NCBI RefSeq assembly: GCF_014207985.1
Contig: NZ_JACHMI010000001.1
Span: forward strand, 10,213,001 to 10,277,000
DNA length: 64,000 bases
Reading direction: 5' to 3'
Source of the DNA: Nonomuraea rubra
GTDB taxonomy: Bacteria; Actinomycetota; Actinomycetes; Streptosporangiales; Streptosporangiaceae
In this document: positions 40,347-48,962 of the stretch, in pieces
Position numbering within the stretch: the stretch's first letter is position 1
Layout: each line of letters opens with the position of its first letter
The notes under the pieces: generated by a model
Databases searched by the model: none
The model's input: the letters and a program-made list of their open reading frames with translations, nothing else
What the model was told of the DNA's origin: nothing
Program-made: the position numbers and the translations under genes

Positions 40347-41081
40347 ATGGTCATGTGCCATTCCACCGACAGCAGGCCGCCCGCACCGCCCGTTCAGGGC
40401 GAGGTGGCCTCACACGAGCAGATCGAGCTGACCGCCGCCGACGGCAACCGCCTCCTCGCCTACCGGGCCGAGCCGGCCGAGCCGAACGGCCGCAGCATGG
40501 TCGTCCTGCCTGACGTGCGCGGGCTGCACCCCTTCTACCGTGACCTGGCCCAGCGCTTCGCCGAGGCCGGGTTCCGTACGATCGCGATCGACTACTTCGG
40601 CCGCACCGCCGGCCTGGGCGAGCGCGGCGACGACTTCGACTACATGACGCACGTCAAGCAGCTCACCCTGGAGGGCGTGCGGGCCGACGCGCGGGCGGCG
40701 GCCGAGGCGCTCGGCGGCCCGGTGTTCACGACGGGCTTCTGCATGGGCGGCGCCCTGTCCTGGTGGCTGGCCGCCGGAGGCAACGGCCTGTCGGGCGGCA
40801 TCGGCTTCTACGGCGCGCTGCGCTTCATCGACGAGCCGGATTCGGGGCCGGGCGCGCCGCTGCTCCTGCTGCTGGGCGGGGCCGACACGGCGTCCACGCC
40901 CGAGCAGTTCGCCTCGTACGAGGCCGCGCTCGACCGGGTGGGCACCGAACACGAGAAGCACGTCTACGAGGGCGCGCCGCACTCGTTCTTCGACCGGAGC
41001 TACGCCGATTGGGCGGACGCCTGCCAGGACTCCTGGCGCCGCATCCTGTCGTTCACCGAGCGGCACGCTCAGCCCAGGTAG
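40347..41081 (+). CDS. Dienelactone hydrolase-family protein
   Basis: 244 residues (or 242 if the second ATG is used). Alpha/beta hydrolase with Cys nucleophile: TTGFCMGGALSWW, Cys132. Catalytic Asp is near LLLLGGADTASTP and His is in YEGAPHSFFDRSY. LPDVRGLHPFYRD and IAIDYFGRTAG are standard family motifs. DLH enzymes open lactone rings in aromatic breakdown, but many act as general carboxylesterases. It stands alone, and its 3' end overlaps the convergent ABC ATPase gene by 13 bp. Confidence 0.9.
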   Translation: MVMCHSTDSRPPAPPVQGEVASHEQIELTAADGNRLLAYRAEPAEPNGRSMVVLPDVRGLHPFYRDLAQRFAEAGFRTIAIDYFGRTAGLGERGDDFDYMTHVKQLTLEGVRADARAAAEALGGPVFTTGFCMGGALSWWLAAGGNGLSGGIGFYGALRFIDEPDSGPGAPLLLLLGGADTASTPEQFASYEAALDRVGTEHEKHVYEGAPHSFFDRSYADWADACQDSWRRILSFTERHAQPR

Positions 41082-41815
41082 GCGGCCCTGACGACCGGAT
41101 CCTCCCGGATCTCGGCGGGCGTGCCGGTGGCGATGACCTTGCCGAGGTCCAGCACGACGATCCGGTCGCAGGTGTCCATCACGAACCCCATGTCGTGCTC
41201 GACCAGCAGCACGGTGGTGTCCAGCGCCCTGACCACCTCGCCCAGGCGGGCGGTCTGCCCGGCGTCGAGCCCCGAGGTGGGCTCGTCGAGCAGCAGCACG
41301 CGGGGCCGGTCGGCCACGGCCCTGGCCAGCTCGACGAGCCGCCGCCGGCCGACGGGGAGCGCGGCGGCGTACGCGTCGCGCAGCTCGGCGAGCCCGCACA
41401 GCTCCAGCACCTCGGCCACCCGCTCCTGCCGCTCGCGCTCCAGCCGCCGCCGGGCCGGCCAGCCGACCAGGTCGGCGGCGAGCCCGCCTCCGCCGCCGTG
41501 CCAGTCGAGCGCGGCCAGCACGTTCGCGGCCACGGTGAGCCGGCCGAAGACCTGGGTGCGCTGGAACGTGCGGCGCAGCCCCGCCCTGGCCCGCCTGACC
41601 GCCGGCATCCCCGTCACGTCCCGGCCGTCGAGGCGGACCCGGCCCTCGTCCGGCCTGCGCAGCCCCGACACCACGTCGAACAGTGTGGTCTTGCCGGCGC
41701 CGTTCGGCCCGATCACCCCGCACACGAGGCCGCGCCCGACCTCGAACGTCACCCCGTCCAGCGCCCTGACCCCGCCGAACGCCACCGACACGCCGTCCAC
41801 GGCCAGCATGGTCAC
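41069..41815 (-). CDS. Branched-chain amino acid-type ABC transporter ATP-binding protein (LivG-like)
   Basis: 248 residues from a GTG that overlaps the stop of the upstream fused gene (GTGA); the ATG two codons later (41809) is an equal candidate. Walker A GPNGAGKTT, Walker B VLLLDEPTSGLD and switch His (LLVEHDMGFV) are intact. The signature loop reads LPVGRRRLVELA, a LivG-type variant. It energises the HAAT-family importer encoded by the two upstream genes and is the last gene of that operon. Confidence 0.92.
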   Translation of the reverse strand: MTMLAVDGVSVAFGGVRALDGVTFEVGRGLVCGVIGPNGAGKTTLFDVVSGLRRPDEGRVRLDGRDVTGMPAVRRARAGLRRTFQRTQVFGRLTVAANVLAALDWHGGGGGLAADLVGWPARRRLERERQERVAEVLELCGLAELRDAYAAALPVGRRRLVELARAVADRPRVLLLDEPTSGLDAGQTARLGEVVRALDTTVLLVEHDMGFVMDTCDRIVVLDLGKVIATGTPAEIREDPVVRAAYLG

Positions 41816-44403
41816 CGCACTCCCAGGTAGGCGGCGGTCAGCCGCTCGCTGTCGACCTCGGCCCGCGGGCCGCACCAGGTGACCCGGCCCAGCCGCATGA
41901 ACGCCACCCGGTCGGCGATCGCCAGCGCCTCGGTGGCCTTCTCCTCGACGAGCAGCAGCGCGACCCCGCGCTCGCGCAGCTCGGCGAAGACGTCGAAGAT
42001 CTGCCGCACGACCATCGGGGCCAGCCCGAGCGACGGCTCGTCGGCGATCAGCACGCGCGGCGGGCGCACCAGCGCGGGGGCGAGCGTGAGGAGCTGCTGC
42101 TCGCCGCCGGACAGGGCGCCGGCGAGCACGGTACGGCGCTCGGCGAGGTGCGGCAGCCGCTCGTAGACGGGCTGGGGGTCCGGCAGCCAGGTCCGCAGGT
42201 TCTCCTCCACGGTGAGGCCGGGGAAGACGCCCCTGCCCTCCGGGGCGAGCAGGATGCCGGCGTGGGCCCTGCGGTGGGCGGGCCAGGCGGTGACGTCCTC
42301 GCCGTCCAGCAGGATCCGGCCGCCGGTCACCGGCAGGTCCCCGGCCGCCGCCGCGCACGTGGTGGACTTGCCCGCGCCGTTCGCGCCGAGCAGCGCGACG
42401 ACCTCGCCGGGGTTGACGTGCAGGTCCACGCCGCGCAGCACGGTCACGTCGGCGTACCCGGCGACGACCCCCTCCATGGCGAACAGCGCCGGCTCGCGCG
42501 TGCCCACCGGCGTCTCCTGCTCGGGCGGCTGCTCGCGGCGCCGCCGCAGCTCGGCGAGCTGGGTGAGCACCCCGTCGGGATGCTTGGCCAGGATCATGCC
42601 GCCGAGCCCGAACAGGATGGCGCCGACGTGCGCGGACACGTCCCAGGTGGCCAGCAGCTCGGGCACGGCGACCGCGATGAGCCCGCCCAGCACGGCCCCG
42701 CCGATGCGCCGCACCCCCTGCAGCACCACGATGGCCAGCCACACGAACCCGGAGAACGCCGGCAGATCGGTCGCCGTGATCGACCCCTTGGAGATCGCGA
42801 ACAGCACCCCGCCGAGCCCGGCGACGGCCGACGCGAGCACGAACAGCGTGATCTTCGTGCGCGGCGCCGACAGCCCCGAGGTCGTGGCCGCCGCCGGTGC
42901 CGACCGTACGGCCAGGATCGCCCGTCCCGAGGCCGACCGCTCCAGGTTCCGTACGAGCAGCGCCACCGCCCCGATCAGCAGGAGCAGCACCACCACCCGC
43001 ACCCGCGCGTCGGAGGTGTCGGCGAACCCGAACCCCAGCGCGGGGATCGCCCACCCGATGGTCCCGTTGCTGAACGCGTCCACCTGGAACAGCACCTGGT
43101 CGGCGAGCAGCGCCAGGGCTAGCGTGGCCAGCGTCAGCACCCGCCCGCCCAGCCGCAGCGCGGGCAGCGCCACCAGCATGCCCACGGCCGCGGCGGCCAG
43201 CACGCCCAGCACGATCGCCACGAAGAACGGCAGCCCGGACGCGAACGCCCACCCGCAGGTCAGCGCGGCCATCGCGGCGAAGGCGGCCTGGGCCAGGTTC
43301 ACCATGCCGCCGATCCCGGTCACCACCACGAACGAGCAGAAGATCAGCGCCAGCACCAGCCCATGGGCCGCGACGCCGACGTAGTACTCGGACCCGGCGA
43401 ACGCGAACACCACCAGCGCCGCCACCCCGAGGGCCCACGGCAGCCTGCGCCGCCACGGCGGCAGCCCGGCCAGGTGATCGGGCGGCGGCACGTCCTCGGC
43501 CGCGCTGCCCGCCACCCGCTCCCGCGACCTGTTCAGCAATACCAGCCCCGCGAACAGCAGGATCACCGGCACCGCCGTGCGCAGCCCCGTCACCTCTTCG
43601 AGGAAGTCGGTGTAGCCGGCGACCAGGTTCTGCACGACGCCGAGCGCGAGGCCCGCCGCGAACGTCCAGGGGATCGAGCGCAGCCGCCCGAACACCGCCG
43701 CCGTCGCCGAGGCGAACAGCAGCACCGTGTACGCGGTCGCGTCCAGCCCGAGCACCGACACGGCCAGCACCCCGGCCAGGCCGGCCAGCCCCGAGCCGAG
43801 CATCCAGGCCAGCGCCGAGGTGGCGTCCACGTCGATGCCCCGCAGCGTGGCCAGGCGCCGGCGGTCCACGGAGGCACGCATGCGCAGGCCGTACGGGGTG
43901 TGCCGGATGAACGCCCACAGCCCGGCCGCCGCCACCGCCGAGAAGCAGAACGTGATGAGCTGGTCGCTGTCCAGCCGCACGCCGAGCACGTCGAACGCCT
44001 GCGCCGGATGCGGCCCGACGCCGCGCGGCAGCGCGGTCGCGTCCGCCGGGGGCAGCCCCGCCAGGTCCACGACCAGCAGGCCGAGGGCGGGCAGCGCGAT
44101 CGTGAGCCCGATGGTGGCCACGATCTGCGCGGTCTCCCCGGCCTGGGCGAGCCCCCTGAACATGGCCTTGTGCAGGACGTAGCCGAGTGCCGGGGCGAAG
44201 AGCGCCACCGCCAGCAGCGCCGACAGCCACGCGGGCACGCCGGCCTGGCCGAGCTGGTAGAACAGCAGGGCCGTCAGGAACCCGATGGCGCCGTGGGCGA
44301 AGTTGAACACGCCCGTGGCCGCGTACGAGAGCGTCAGGCCCGAGCCCATGATCGCGAAGACGGCCCCGGTGACCAGGCCGCTGAGCACGTAGTCCAGGAT
44401 CAT
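41812..44403 (-). CDS. Triple-fusion liv-type ABC transporter: permease LivH - permease LivM - ATPase LivF
   Basis: 863 residues. Part one (about 1-285) is LivH-like (ILDYVLSGLVTGAVFAIMGS, FAHGAIGFL). Part two (about 320-605) is LivM-like (GIGGMVNLAQAAFAAM, RSAPAAATTSGL). Part three (about 630-863) is a LivF-like ATPase (GANGAGKST, LSGGEQQ, VLIADEPSLGLAP). Short polar linkers join them. These are normally three separate proteins. The ATG overlaps the stop of the substrate-binding-protein gene and the stop overlaps the LivG-like gene. The substrate in this regulon context may be an aromatic or alicyclic acid rather than an amino acid. Confidence 0.93.
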   Translation of the reverse strand: MILDYVLSGLVTGAVFAIMGSGLTLSYAATGVFNFAHGAIGFLTALLFYQLGQAGVPAWLSALLAVALFAPALGYVLHKAMFRGLAQAGETAQIVATIGLTIALPALGLLVVDLAGLPPADATALPRGVGPHPAQAFDVLGVRLDSDQLITFCFSAVAAAGLWAFIRHTPYGLRMRASVDRRRLATLRGIDVDATSALAWMLGSGLAGLAGVLAVSVLGLDATAYTVLLFASATAAVFGRLRSIPWTFAAGLALGVVQNLVAGYTDFLEEVTGLRTAVPVILLFAGLVLLNRSRERVAGSAAEDVPPPDHLAGLPPWRRRLPWALGVAALVVFAFAGSEYYVGVAAHGLVLALIFCSFVVVTGIGGMVNLAQAAFAAMAALTCGWAFASGLPFFVAIVLGVLAAAAVGMLVALPALRLGGRVLTLATLALALLADQVLFQVDAFSNGTIGWAIPALGFGFADTSDARVRVVVLLLLIGAVALLVRNLERSASGRAILAVRSAPAAATTSGLSAPRTKITLFVLASAVAGLGGVLFAISKGSITATDLPAFSGFVWLAIVVLQGVRRIGGAVLGGLIAVAVPELLATWDVSAHVGAILFGLGGMILAKHPDGVLTQLAELRRRREQPPEQETPVGTREPALFAMEGVVAGYADVTVLRGVDLHVNPGEVVALLGANGAGKSTTCAAAAGDLPVTGGRILLDGEDVTAWPAHRRAHAGILLAPEGRGVFPGLTVEENLRTWLPDPQPVYERLPHLAERRTVLAGALSGGEQQLLTLAPALVRPPRVLIADEPSLGLAPMVVRQIFDVFAELRERGVALLLVEEKATEALAIADRVAFMRLGRVTWCGPRAEVDSERLTAAYLGVR

Positions 44404-45647
44404 TTGAGCGGCACGTTGTCGAAGCACTTCATGCTCTTGGCCACCTGGAAGGCGCCGCCCTCCAGCTTGACCAGGGCACCGCAGCCGTTCGGCTCGCTGT
44501 GGTCCTTCGGGTACTGGATCCTGCCGAAGCCGGCGTTCTCGTACAGGTACGAGCCGTTGCCCGTGGCCAGGAACTTCTCCCTGGTCAGGTCCTTGCCGGT
44601 CTTGTTCAGCATGTCGAGGAAGATGTCGGCGGCCCAGTAGCCGATGGCCAGGTGCTGGGTGAGCTGGGTGCCGGGGGCCACCTTCTCGACGTCCGCCTTG
44701 AGCTTGGCGATCTCGGGGGCGGTGGACTCGAACGGCTCGAACATGGGCGCCGCGACCACGCCCTCCAGGGCCTGGGCGCTGGCCGGGTCCTTGAGGATGG
44801 CGACGTCGTAGCTGGTGGCGTCCGTCAGCACGCCCTGGTAGCCGGCCCGCTTGAGCGCCGCGTACAGGCCGACGTTGAACTTCGTGCCGGCGATCACGGA
44901 GACGACCACGTCAGGGGGGCCGCCGTCGTCCGAGGTCATGATCTTGTTCACGTACGGCAGCCAGTCGGGTGGCGGGGCGGCGGCCGGCAGGCCGGAGTTC
45001 ACGCCGGCCAGCTCGAACCCGGCGGCGGTGAACGACTGGGAGATGGTGGTGCCGCCGTACTTGCTGCCGCTGGAGTCGGAGGTCTGGACGTAGACGCTCT
45101 TGCCGTCGGAGCCGCCGAGCAGGTCGGCCATCTGCCTGCCCCACCACGTCTGCGACCCCGCCCCCTGCTTGGGCGCCAGGCAGCCGTTGTAGCCGAAGCC
45201 CGTCTTCGTGCCGCACCACTGGGGCCCGGTCGCCCACCCGAACCACGGCACGCCCTGCTGCTCCAGGAACGCGGCGCCGCCGAAGTTGGGGGCGTGGACC
45301 GGCACGAGGGCGAACACCTGGTCCTTCTGCACCAGCTTCTTGGCCGCCGCGTCGCCCTTGGCCGCGTCCTGCCCGTCGTCCTCCGCGCCGAGGAACTCGA
45401 TCTTCCGCCCGTGCACGCCGCCCTCGGCGTTGGCCCGCTCGAACCTGGCCTTCGCGCCGATCTCGGCGTCCTTGGTGGAGTAGCCGCTGGCGCTGGTCTT
45501 GGTCAGCACGCCGCCGATCCTGATCGTCGTGTCGGTGACGCCTGCCGCCGTACCCTGGCCCTGCTGACCGCCCTGCTGTTGCTGCGCCGCGCATCCGGCG
45601 GCGGCCAGCACCGCGATCACGAACGCCGCCGACGTTCTCCGCACCAT
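44400..45647 (-). CDS. ABC transporter substrate-binding lipoprotein (HAAT/LivK-like)
   Basis: 415 residues. A lipoprotein signal peptide is visible: MVRRTSAAFVIAVLAAAGC with lipobox Ala-Ala-Gly-Cys19, then a Gln/Gly-rich spacer. The mature protein is a type I periplasmic-binding protein (TTIRIGGVLTKTSASG, KKLVQKDQVFALVPVHAP, GAAFLEQQGVPWFGWA). It delivers substrate to the fused permease. First gene of the transporter operon; operator F lies 22 bp upstream. Confidence 0.92.
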   Translation of the reverse strand: MVRRTSAAFVIAVLAAAGCAAQQQQGGQQGQGTAAGVTDTTIRIGGVLTKTSASGYSTKDAEIGAKARFERANAEGGVHGRKIEFLGAEDDGQDAAKGDAAAKKLVQKDQVFALVPVHAPNFGGAAFLEQQGVPWFGWATGPQWCGTKTGFGYNGCLAPKQGAGSQTWWGRQMADLLGGSDGKSVYVQTSDSSGSKYGGTTISQSFTAAGFELAGVNSGLPAAAPPPDWLPYVNKIMTSDDGGPPDVVVSVIAGTKFNVGLYAALKRAGYQGVLTDATSYDVAILKDPASAQALEGVVAAPMFEPFESTAPEIAKLKADVEKVAPGTQLTQHLAIGYWAADIFLDMLNKTGKDLTREKFLATGNGSYLYENAGFGRIQYPKDHSEPNGCGALVKLEGGAFQVAKSMKCFDNVPLK

Positions 45648-45669
45648 GACGGCCTCCCAGCATTCTTGG

Positions 45670-45685
45670 CCTAGCGCTCGCTTGG
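45670..45685. promoter_or_regulatory. Putative operator F of the CCWAGCG(NN)YGCTTGG family
   Basis: CCTAGCGCTCGCTTGG, with arms identical to operator E. It lies 22 bp upstream of the substrate-binding-protein start and 101 bp from the divergent alcohol dehydrogenase. Confidence 0.6.
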
Positions 45686-45738
45686 TTCAGAAGCGTAAAT
45701 TCGCCCGCCAGGGTCGTCAACGGGCGTGATCGGATTTA

Positions 45739-45754
45739 CCTAGCAACCGCTTGT
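45739..45754. promoter_or_regulatory. Degenerate operator G of the CCWAGCG(NN)YGCTTGG family
   Basis: CCTAGCAACCGCTTGT, with one or two changes in each arm. It lies 32 bp before the alcohol dehydrogenase start. Operator F plus G give each divergent unit its own site. Confidence 0.42.
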
Positions 45755-45786
45755 TTGTCACAGGGGGCCCGGCTAGCGTTTGTCGC

Positions 45787-46875
45787 ATGCTGATGCGCGC
45801 CGCCGTGCTCACCGCGTTCCACGCCCCCATGGAGATCCGCGAGGTCGAGATCGCCGATCCCGGGCCCGGCGAGGTCCGCGTGCAGATCAAGGCGTCGGGC
45901 GTGTGCGGCTCCGACCTCAAGGCCATCGACGGCAAGAGCCCCGTGGTCGCCAAGCTGCCCTACATCCTGGGCCACGAGAGCAGCGGCGTGGTGGAGTCGA
46001 CGGGCCCGGGCGTCACGGCGGTCGAACCCGGCGACCACGTCATCATCGCCATGAACGGCCCGTGCGGCCGCTGCCGCTCCTGCACCGCCGGCCGCTTCCA
46101 CCTCTGCTCGGACCCCGGCCGCCTGCCCACCATCATGGGCGGCCTCCCCCGCATCGCGCTGTCCGGCGAGCAGGTCCGCCGCTTCATCGGCATCGGCTCG
46201 TTCGCCGAGTACGCCGTGGTCCCGGAACCCATGTGCGTAAAAATCGCGAAATCCCTCCCCTTCGACGCCATGTGCCTCCTCGCCTGCGGCGTCATCACCG
46301 GCGTCGGCGCCGTCCTCAACGTCGCCCAGGTCCCCCCGGGCGCCGCCGTCCTCGTGGTGGGCTGCGGCGGCGTCGGCCTCAACGTCATCCAGGGCGCGGT
46401 GCTCGCGGGCGCGACCACGATCATCGCCGCCGACGTGGCCGACCAGAAGCTCAAACAGGCCGAACGCCTCGGCGCCACCCACACCCTCCTGGCCACCGAC
46501 CTCCCCCACCAGGTCGCCGACCTCGTCAAGGGCGGCGTGGACTACGCCTTCGACGCCACGGGCGCCCCCGGCGTCCTGGCCCAGGCCTTCGCCTCCACCC
46601 AGCCGGGCGGCACCACCGTCATGGTCGGCAGCCCGCCGGCGGGCCACCCCATGACCCTGGACACGGGCCTGCTGTTCGCCTCCCGCCGCCTGATGGGCAC
46701 CCAGGGCGGCGACTCCTCCCCCGGCCGCGACCTCCCCATGCTGGCCGCCCAGTACGTACGCGGCCGCCTGGACCTCGACGCCCTGATCACGGAACGCCTT
46801 CCCCTCGACCAGCTCAACGAGGCCGTGCACCACGTCCGCCAGGGCACGGTGGCCCGTACCGTCATCACCTTCTGA
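45787..46875 (+). CDS. Zinc-dependent medium-chain alcohol dehydrogenase
   Basis: 362 residues (360 if the second in-frame ATG is used). Catalytic zinc ligands Cys40 and His63-Glu64 (GVCGSD, LGHESSG); structural zinc cysteines 93, 96, 99 and 107 (CGRCRSCTAGRFHLC). The Rossmann motif is VVGCGGVGLNVIQ. It oxidises an alcohol or thiol-linked alcohol with NAD(P). No Shine-Dalgarno sequence is visible, so a leaderless or very short leader is possible. Divergent from the liv operon, with operator G upstream, which fits a catabolic role. Confidence 0.92.
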   Translation: MLMRAAVLTAFHAPMEIREVEIADPGPGEVRVQIKASGVCGSDLKAIDGKSPVVAKLPYILGHESSGVVESTGPGVTAVEPGDHVIIAMNGPCGRCRSCTAGRFHLCSDPGRLPTIMGGLPRIALSGEQVRRFIGIGSFAEYAVVPEPMCVKIAKSLPFDAMCLLACGVITGVGAVLNVAQVPPGAAVLVVGCGGVGLNVIQGAVLAGATTIIAADVADQKLKQAERLGATHTLLATDLPHQVADLVKGGVDYAFDATGAPGVLAQAFASTQPGGTTVMVGSPPAGHPMTLDTGLLFASRRLMGTQGGDSSPGRDLPMLAAQYVRGRLDLDALITERLPLDQLNEAVHHVRQGTVARTVITF

Positions 46876-47167
46876 AAGCGCGGTCCTCGCTGATCGCTCG
46901 GGCGTTCCTCCAACCCCGCCCACCCTTCGCCCATTTACCGCCTTTTCGACGAGGAGATGGCCGCCCAGGCCGAGGACGGCTAATGGAAGGCGTAAACCCG
47001 GCGCTACGAGAGCGTCGGCGACCTGATACAACAGCGCAGAGCTTGAATGACGGTCACATACTTGAAATGCCTCGATCCAATTGGAAAATCCCTAAGCGGC
47101 AAGCCGCGCCGCCCAGCGGAAATATCCCCAAGAATTGCGTGATCAGGCCGTGAAGATGGCGTTCGAA
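46876..47167. other. 292-bp intergenic region, lower GC, with gene debris
   Basis: After the alcohol dehydrogenase the GC content falls, clearest at about 47025-47170. A short frame ending LFDEEMAAQAEDG (about 46940-46983) may be the tail of a lost gene, but it is too short to identify. No palindrome or RNA gene was recognised. Confidence 0.35.
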
Positions 47168-47503
47168 TTATGCGGCGTGGGTGTCGGTTCCGCGCAGGAT
47201 GTAAAGGTCATCGCCGAACACGGCCGAGATCTGGAGCTGCCCGCCGAGAGCCTGCACGTAGCCGGCGATGGCCTCCACGGTGGACACCTCACCGCGTTCG
47301 ATCTGGGAGACCCGGCTCTTGGTCACTCCCATCAGGTCGGCCACCTCGGTCTGTGACAGGCCCAGGCTCTTGCGCCGTTCGGCCAGCCGGTGGCCGTCGA
47401 TGTAGGCCTGATTGTGCCGCCGAGCCTCGGCCACGGCCTCCTCGCCACCGGAGGTGGCCACGATGTCGGCGCGGATGTCGCTCCACTTGGGGAAGTTCGT
47501 CAT
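47168..47503 (-). CDS. XRE-family antitoxin (HigA-like)
   Basis: 111 residues from the ATG with GGAGGAGAG upstream. The HTH is LSQTEVADLMGVTKSRVSQI, and an N-terminal region precedes it (SDIRADIVATSGGEEAVAEA). This is the layout of actinobacterial HigA-type antitoxins, whose toxin gene lies directly upstream. Here the upstream frame is only a C-terminal remnant of such a toxin, overlapping by ATGA. The antitoxin itself looks complete. Confidence 0.85.
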   Translation of the reverse strand: MTNFPKWSDIRADIVATSGGEEAVAEARRHNQAYIDGHRLAERRKSLGLSQTEVADLMGVTKSRVSQIERGEVSTVEAIAGYVQALGGQLQISAVFGDDLYILRGTDTHAA

Positions 47504-47679
47504 CGGTCTCTCTCCTCCGCCTCGCGTTCGGCCAAGTACTTCGCGAACAGCTCTTCGGCGCGGGGGATGGCCCGTCGATACCAGCCCGACCATTCCCCGG
47601 ACTTGTCCCCGCCGATCAGCGAATCCTTTACCTGGAGGAACACGCCGGCCCGTGCCCTGGAGACGCTGGAGCGCGCCGG
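47500..47679 (-). pseudogene. Truncated HigB/RelE-like toxin, C-terminal remnant
   Basis: The frame upstream of the antitoxin encodes LIGGDKSGEWSGWYRRAIPR and AEELFAKYLAE, matching the conserved end of HigB-type toxins (GGDK..W..WY..AIP.AE..Y..YL). It opens right after a TAG at 47680-47682 and has only a GTG (47643) as possible start, leaving about 47 residues. The N-terminal half, which carries most of the fold and active residues, is gone. Confidence 0.65.
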
Positions 47680-47954
47680 CTAATGCGGCCGCGTTGAGCA
47701 AGGTACCGCTCCCGGATCACCTGTGGAACGGCACCGCGGCGACGTGGGCGCCATGGCCGGAAAGCGTCTCCCGCACACCGGCCTTCCGCCAGGAGAACGC
47801 CCTGATCTTCGGGGACCGCCGTCCTGGCGGACTGGCCATGGCATGCAAGGGAGCCGCGTGTCTGGAGCCCGGACCGAGCCCTGGCCAAACCGCTCTTCGG
47901 GGGGCTATCACCGGCGCGCGGGGGATTTGCGTGCATGTGACATGATCAGCGCTC

Positions 47955-48869
47955 ATGAAGTGGAGACTGACGATGGCAGGCGTGCTGGGCTTGGCAGCCG
48001 TACCGATGCCCGCCCAGGCCGCGGCGGCCGTCGACGTGGTCGCCGCCGTGCAGCGCCTTCAGGCAGAGGGCCGTGCGGCGAAGATCTTCCAGTACACCGC
48101 GGCGGACTGGCCGTACGACCCCCGGTACGCCGAGATGCCGCGCGGCTACTGCAAGGGAGGCGACGAGGATCCGCGGATGACAGGGACGATGCGGCTGGGG
48201 CCGGGCGGAGTCGTCGCCGCCGACATGACGCGGATGCTGACGTTCGGCAACTGCCGCCAGCAGTTCCTGCGGGACGATGCCGCGGGCGGTGACCCGCGGG
48301 CGGCCGAGTTCCTCAAGGTCGGGACGGGGTCGCATCGGGTACGCAGTGTCGGTGGCGTGCTCTACGGCGCGGGGCCGGCCTACGGTGGCAAGTCGTGGAT
48401 GAAGCTCGGCAGCGCACCTCACAGCGCGGCGCTCTACGGTGACCAGATCATCGACGCCTTCGACCTCGGGACGCTCAAGGCCCTGGTCGCCTCCGCGTCC
48501 ATGAACAAGGCGGGCGGGACCGTCCACGATGCCGATGATCGTGCCGTCAAGAAGACCTGGAGCTACCGCGGCACGATCACCTTCAGCCGGCTGTTCAAGG
48601 TGTCCAAGCCCTTCCGGCACATGCTCGGCGGGCGGCTGAACCCCAAGTACGGCGGGATCACGATCCACTGGGGGATCGCGACCGACATGTCCGGCAAGCC
48701 CATCGTGGTGCAGGCGGTCTGGCGGCCTGGCGAGGGGTTCCCGTTGCAGGCGGCGACCGTGGCCACCCGGTTCAGCTGGGACGTGAACGCCTCCATCAAG
48801 GCGCCACGCGTCAGCGGGAAGGCGCGGGACCCGTACGGGGACGACGTCATCGATCTCTTCAGGTCCTGA
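47955..48869 (+). CDS. Secreted protein of unknown function
   Basis: 304 residues. A signal peptide is visible (MKWRLTMAGVLGLAAVPMPA, cleavage probably after AQA). The mature protein has no recognised domain. It contains two cysteines that could pair (GYCKGGDED and GNCRQQF), many aromatic residues and a C-terminal beta-rich part (KYGGITIHWGIATDMSGKPI). No neighbour suggests a role. Upstream lies 272 bp of non-coding DNA after the toxin remnant. Confidence 0.75.
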   Translation: MKWRLTMAGVLGLAAVPMPAQAAAAVDVVAAVQRLQAEGRAAKIFQYTAADWPYDPRYAEMPRGYCKGGDEDPRMTGTMRLGPGGVVAADMTRMLTFGNCRQQFLRDDAAGGDPRAAEFLKVGTGSHRVRSVGGVLYGAGPAYGGKSWMKLGSAPHSAALYGDQIIDAFDLGTLKALVASASMNKAGGTVHDADDRAVKKTWSYRGTITFSRLFKVSKPFRHMLGGRLNPKYGGITIHWGIATDMSGKPIVVQAVWRPGEGFPLQAATVATRFSWDVNASIKAPRVSGKARDPYGDDVIDLFRS

Positions 48870-48962
48870 CCGGGGCCTGTTGTCGGCCTCAGCCCAACCG
48901 GCATTCACCTCGGACGGGCGCGCGAAGCTGGCGGCGCCACCGTGGCTGGGTATGCGTGGTGC

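Noticed and set aside
47683..47954. Insertion-sequence remnant near the toxin-antitoxin pair
   Set aside because: Frames here gave no transposase motif and no terminal inverted repeats were found; only the toxin tail is recognisable.
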